A stretch of DNA of 64,000 nt from Lumbricus terrestris (Eukaryota; Annelida; Clitellata; Crassiclitellata; Lumbricidae). A model generated the notes under the pieces. The model was not told where the DNA came from. It saw nothing but the letters and a program-made list of their open reading frames with translations, and ran no database searches. The position numbers were made by a program, and so were the translations under genes. The DNA lies in NCBI GenBank assembly GCA_949752735.1, contig OX457040.1, positions 6,338,097 through 6,402,096 of the forward strand, read 5' to 3'. Each line of letters begins with the position of its first letter. Positions within the stretch are counted from its first letter, which is position 1. This document shows positions 63,692 through 64,000 of this stretch, one piece after another.

Positions 63692-64000
63692 TATTAAAAT
63701 TATTTTTCAGCTTCATTCAAATATTCTCTGTATAGGCCTAGTGTGTTGAATTGATGTGCCTGTCTCCTTGCTGTGATGTTATGATAGCTGTGATCATCTC
63801 CATTCATCTACTGTTGCTTTGGTTTTTCATCAAATTGTGGTGTGTATCTATCAAAATTATTTAATAGTTTGTTTGGGGGCCCTACTAGCGGGATTTCCTC
63901 CCTTCTGTGTCTCCATTTGTGTCCACTATTGCACGAGTTTTTTTTATAACCTCGCATCCCGGGTCTAGGGACAACTGTCCACAATGGCATCACTTAACCT
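63692..64000. other. Spacer to the end of the window
   Basis: AT-rich, no feature supported. Confidence 0.35.

Overview
The window looks like intergenic DNA from an animal nuclear genome, most likely a marine invertebrate. The grounds are tRNA-derived SINEs with a GGCGCTATATAAAT-type tail, several non-LTR retrotransposon lineages, hAT-like and TTAA-target DNA transposons, long microsatellites, AT-rich spacers and no operon-like structure. An echinoderm or other deuterostome is a guess. I recognise no host protein-coding gene, rRNA gene or functional tRNA gene. The only long credible reading frame is a retrotransposon reverse transcriptase at 55.2-57.8 kb; the other long frames lie in simple or tandem repeats or antisense to that RT.

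Layout. 0-8.5 kb: short dispersed repeats, a SINE split by a 3,288-bp hAT-like element with 16-bp TIRs and an 8-bp TSD, then a C-rich repeat field and a 374-bp TIR element. 9.3-10.4 kb: a complete TTAA-target (piggyBac-like) element. 10.7-16.4 kb: a SINE, short retroposons, two perfect hairpins, a 679-bp tetranucleotide array and a LINE fragment. 16.7-31.6 kb: LINE 3' ends, SINEs, two small hAT MITEs and a LINE broken by both a TTAA element and a short retroposon. 32.1-34.9 kb: a hAT-like element filled with an 86-bp satellite that has a 515-bp higher-order period. 35-43.7 kb: LINE tails, an 804-bp hAT-like element and a nested pair of TIR elements. 46-54.6 kb: two more complete TTAA elements, a CR1-like LINE fragment, a foldback and other TIR elements. 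55.1-57.8 kb: a non-LTR element with RT, CCHC and a restriction-like endonuclease, lying inside an ATT microsatellite. 58.5-61.8 kb: trinucleotide repeats and a 2.5-kb polypyrimidine tract. 62-64 kb: cryptic simple repeats and a last LINE C-terminus.

Families named here for reference. R1: a ~90-bp retroposon with a CCAGGGT/ACCCTGG stem, 8 copies. R2: a repeat with a GCCAGTCCCAAGCCCGG core, 11 copies, 10 on the + strand. R3: loosely conserved AAAGGTGTC...ACGACATCTT modules spread through the window. R4 and R6: two-copy dispersed repeats. SINE-1 and SINE-2: tRNA-derived or tail-sharing SINEs. Several insertions are nested, so their relative ages can be read directly.
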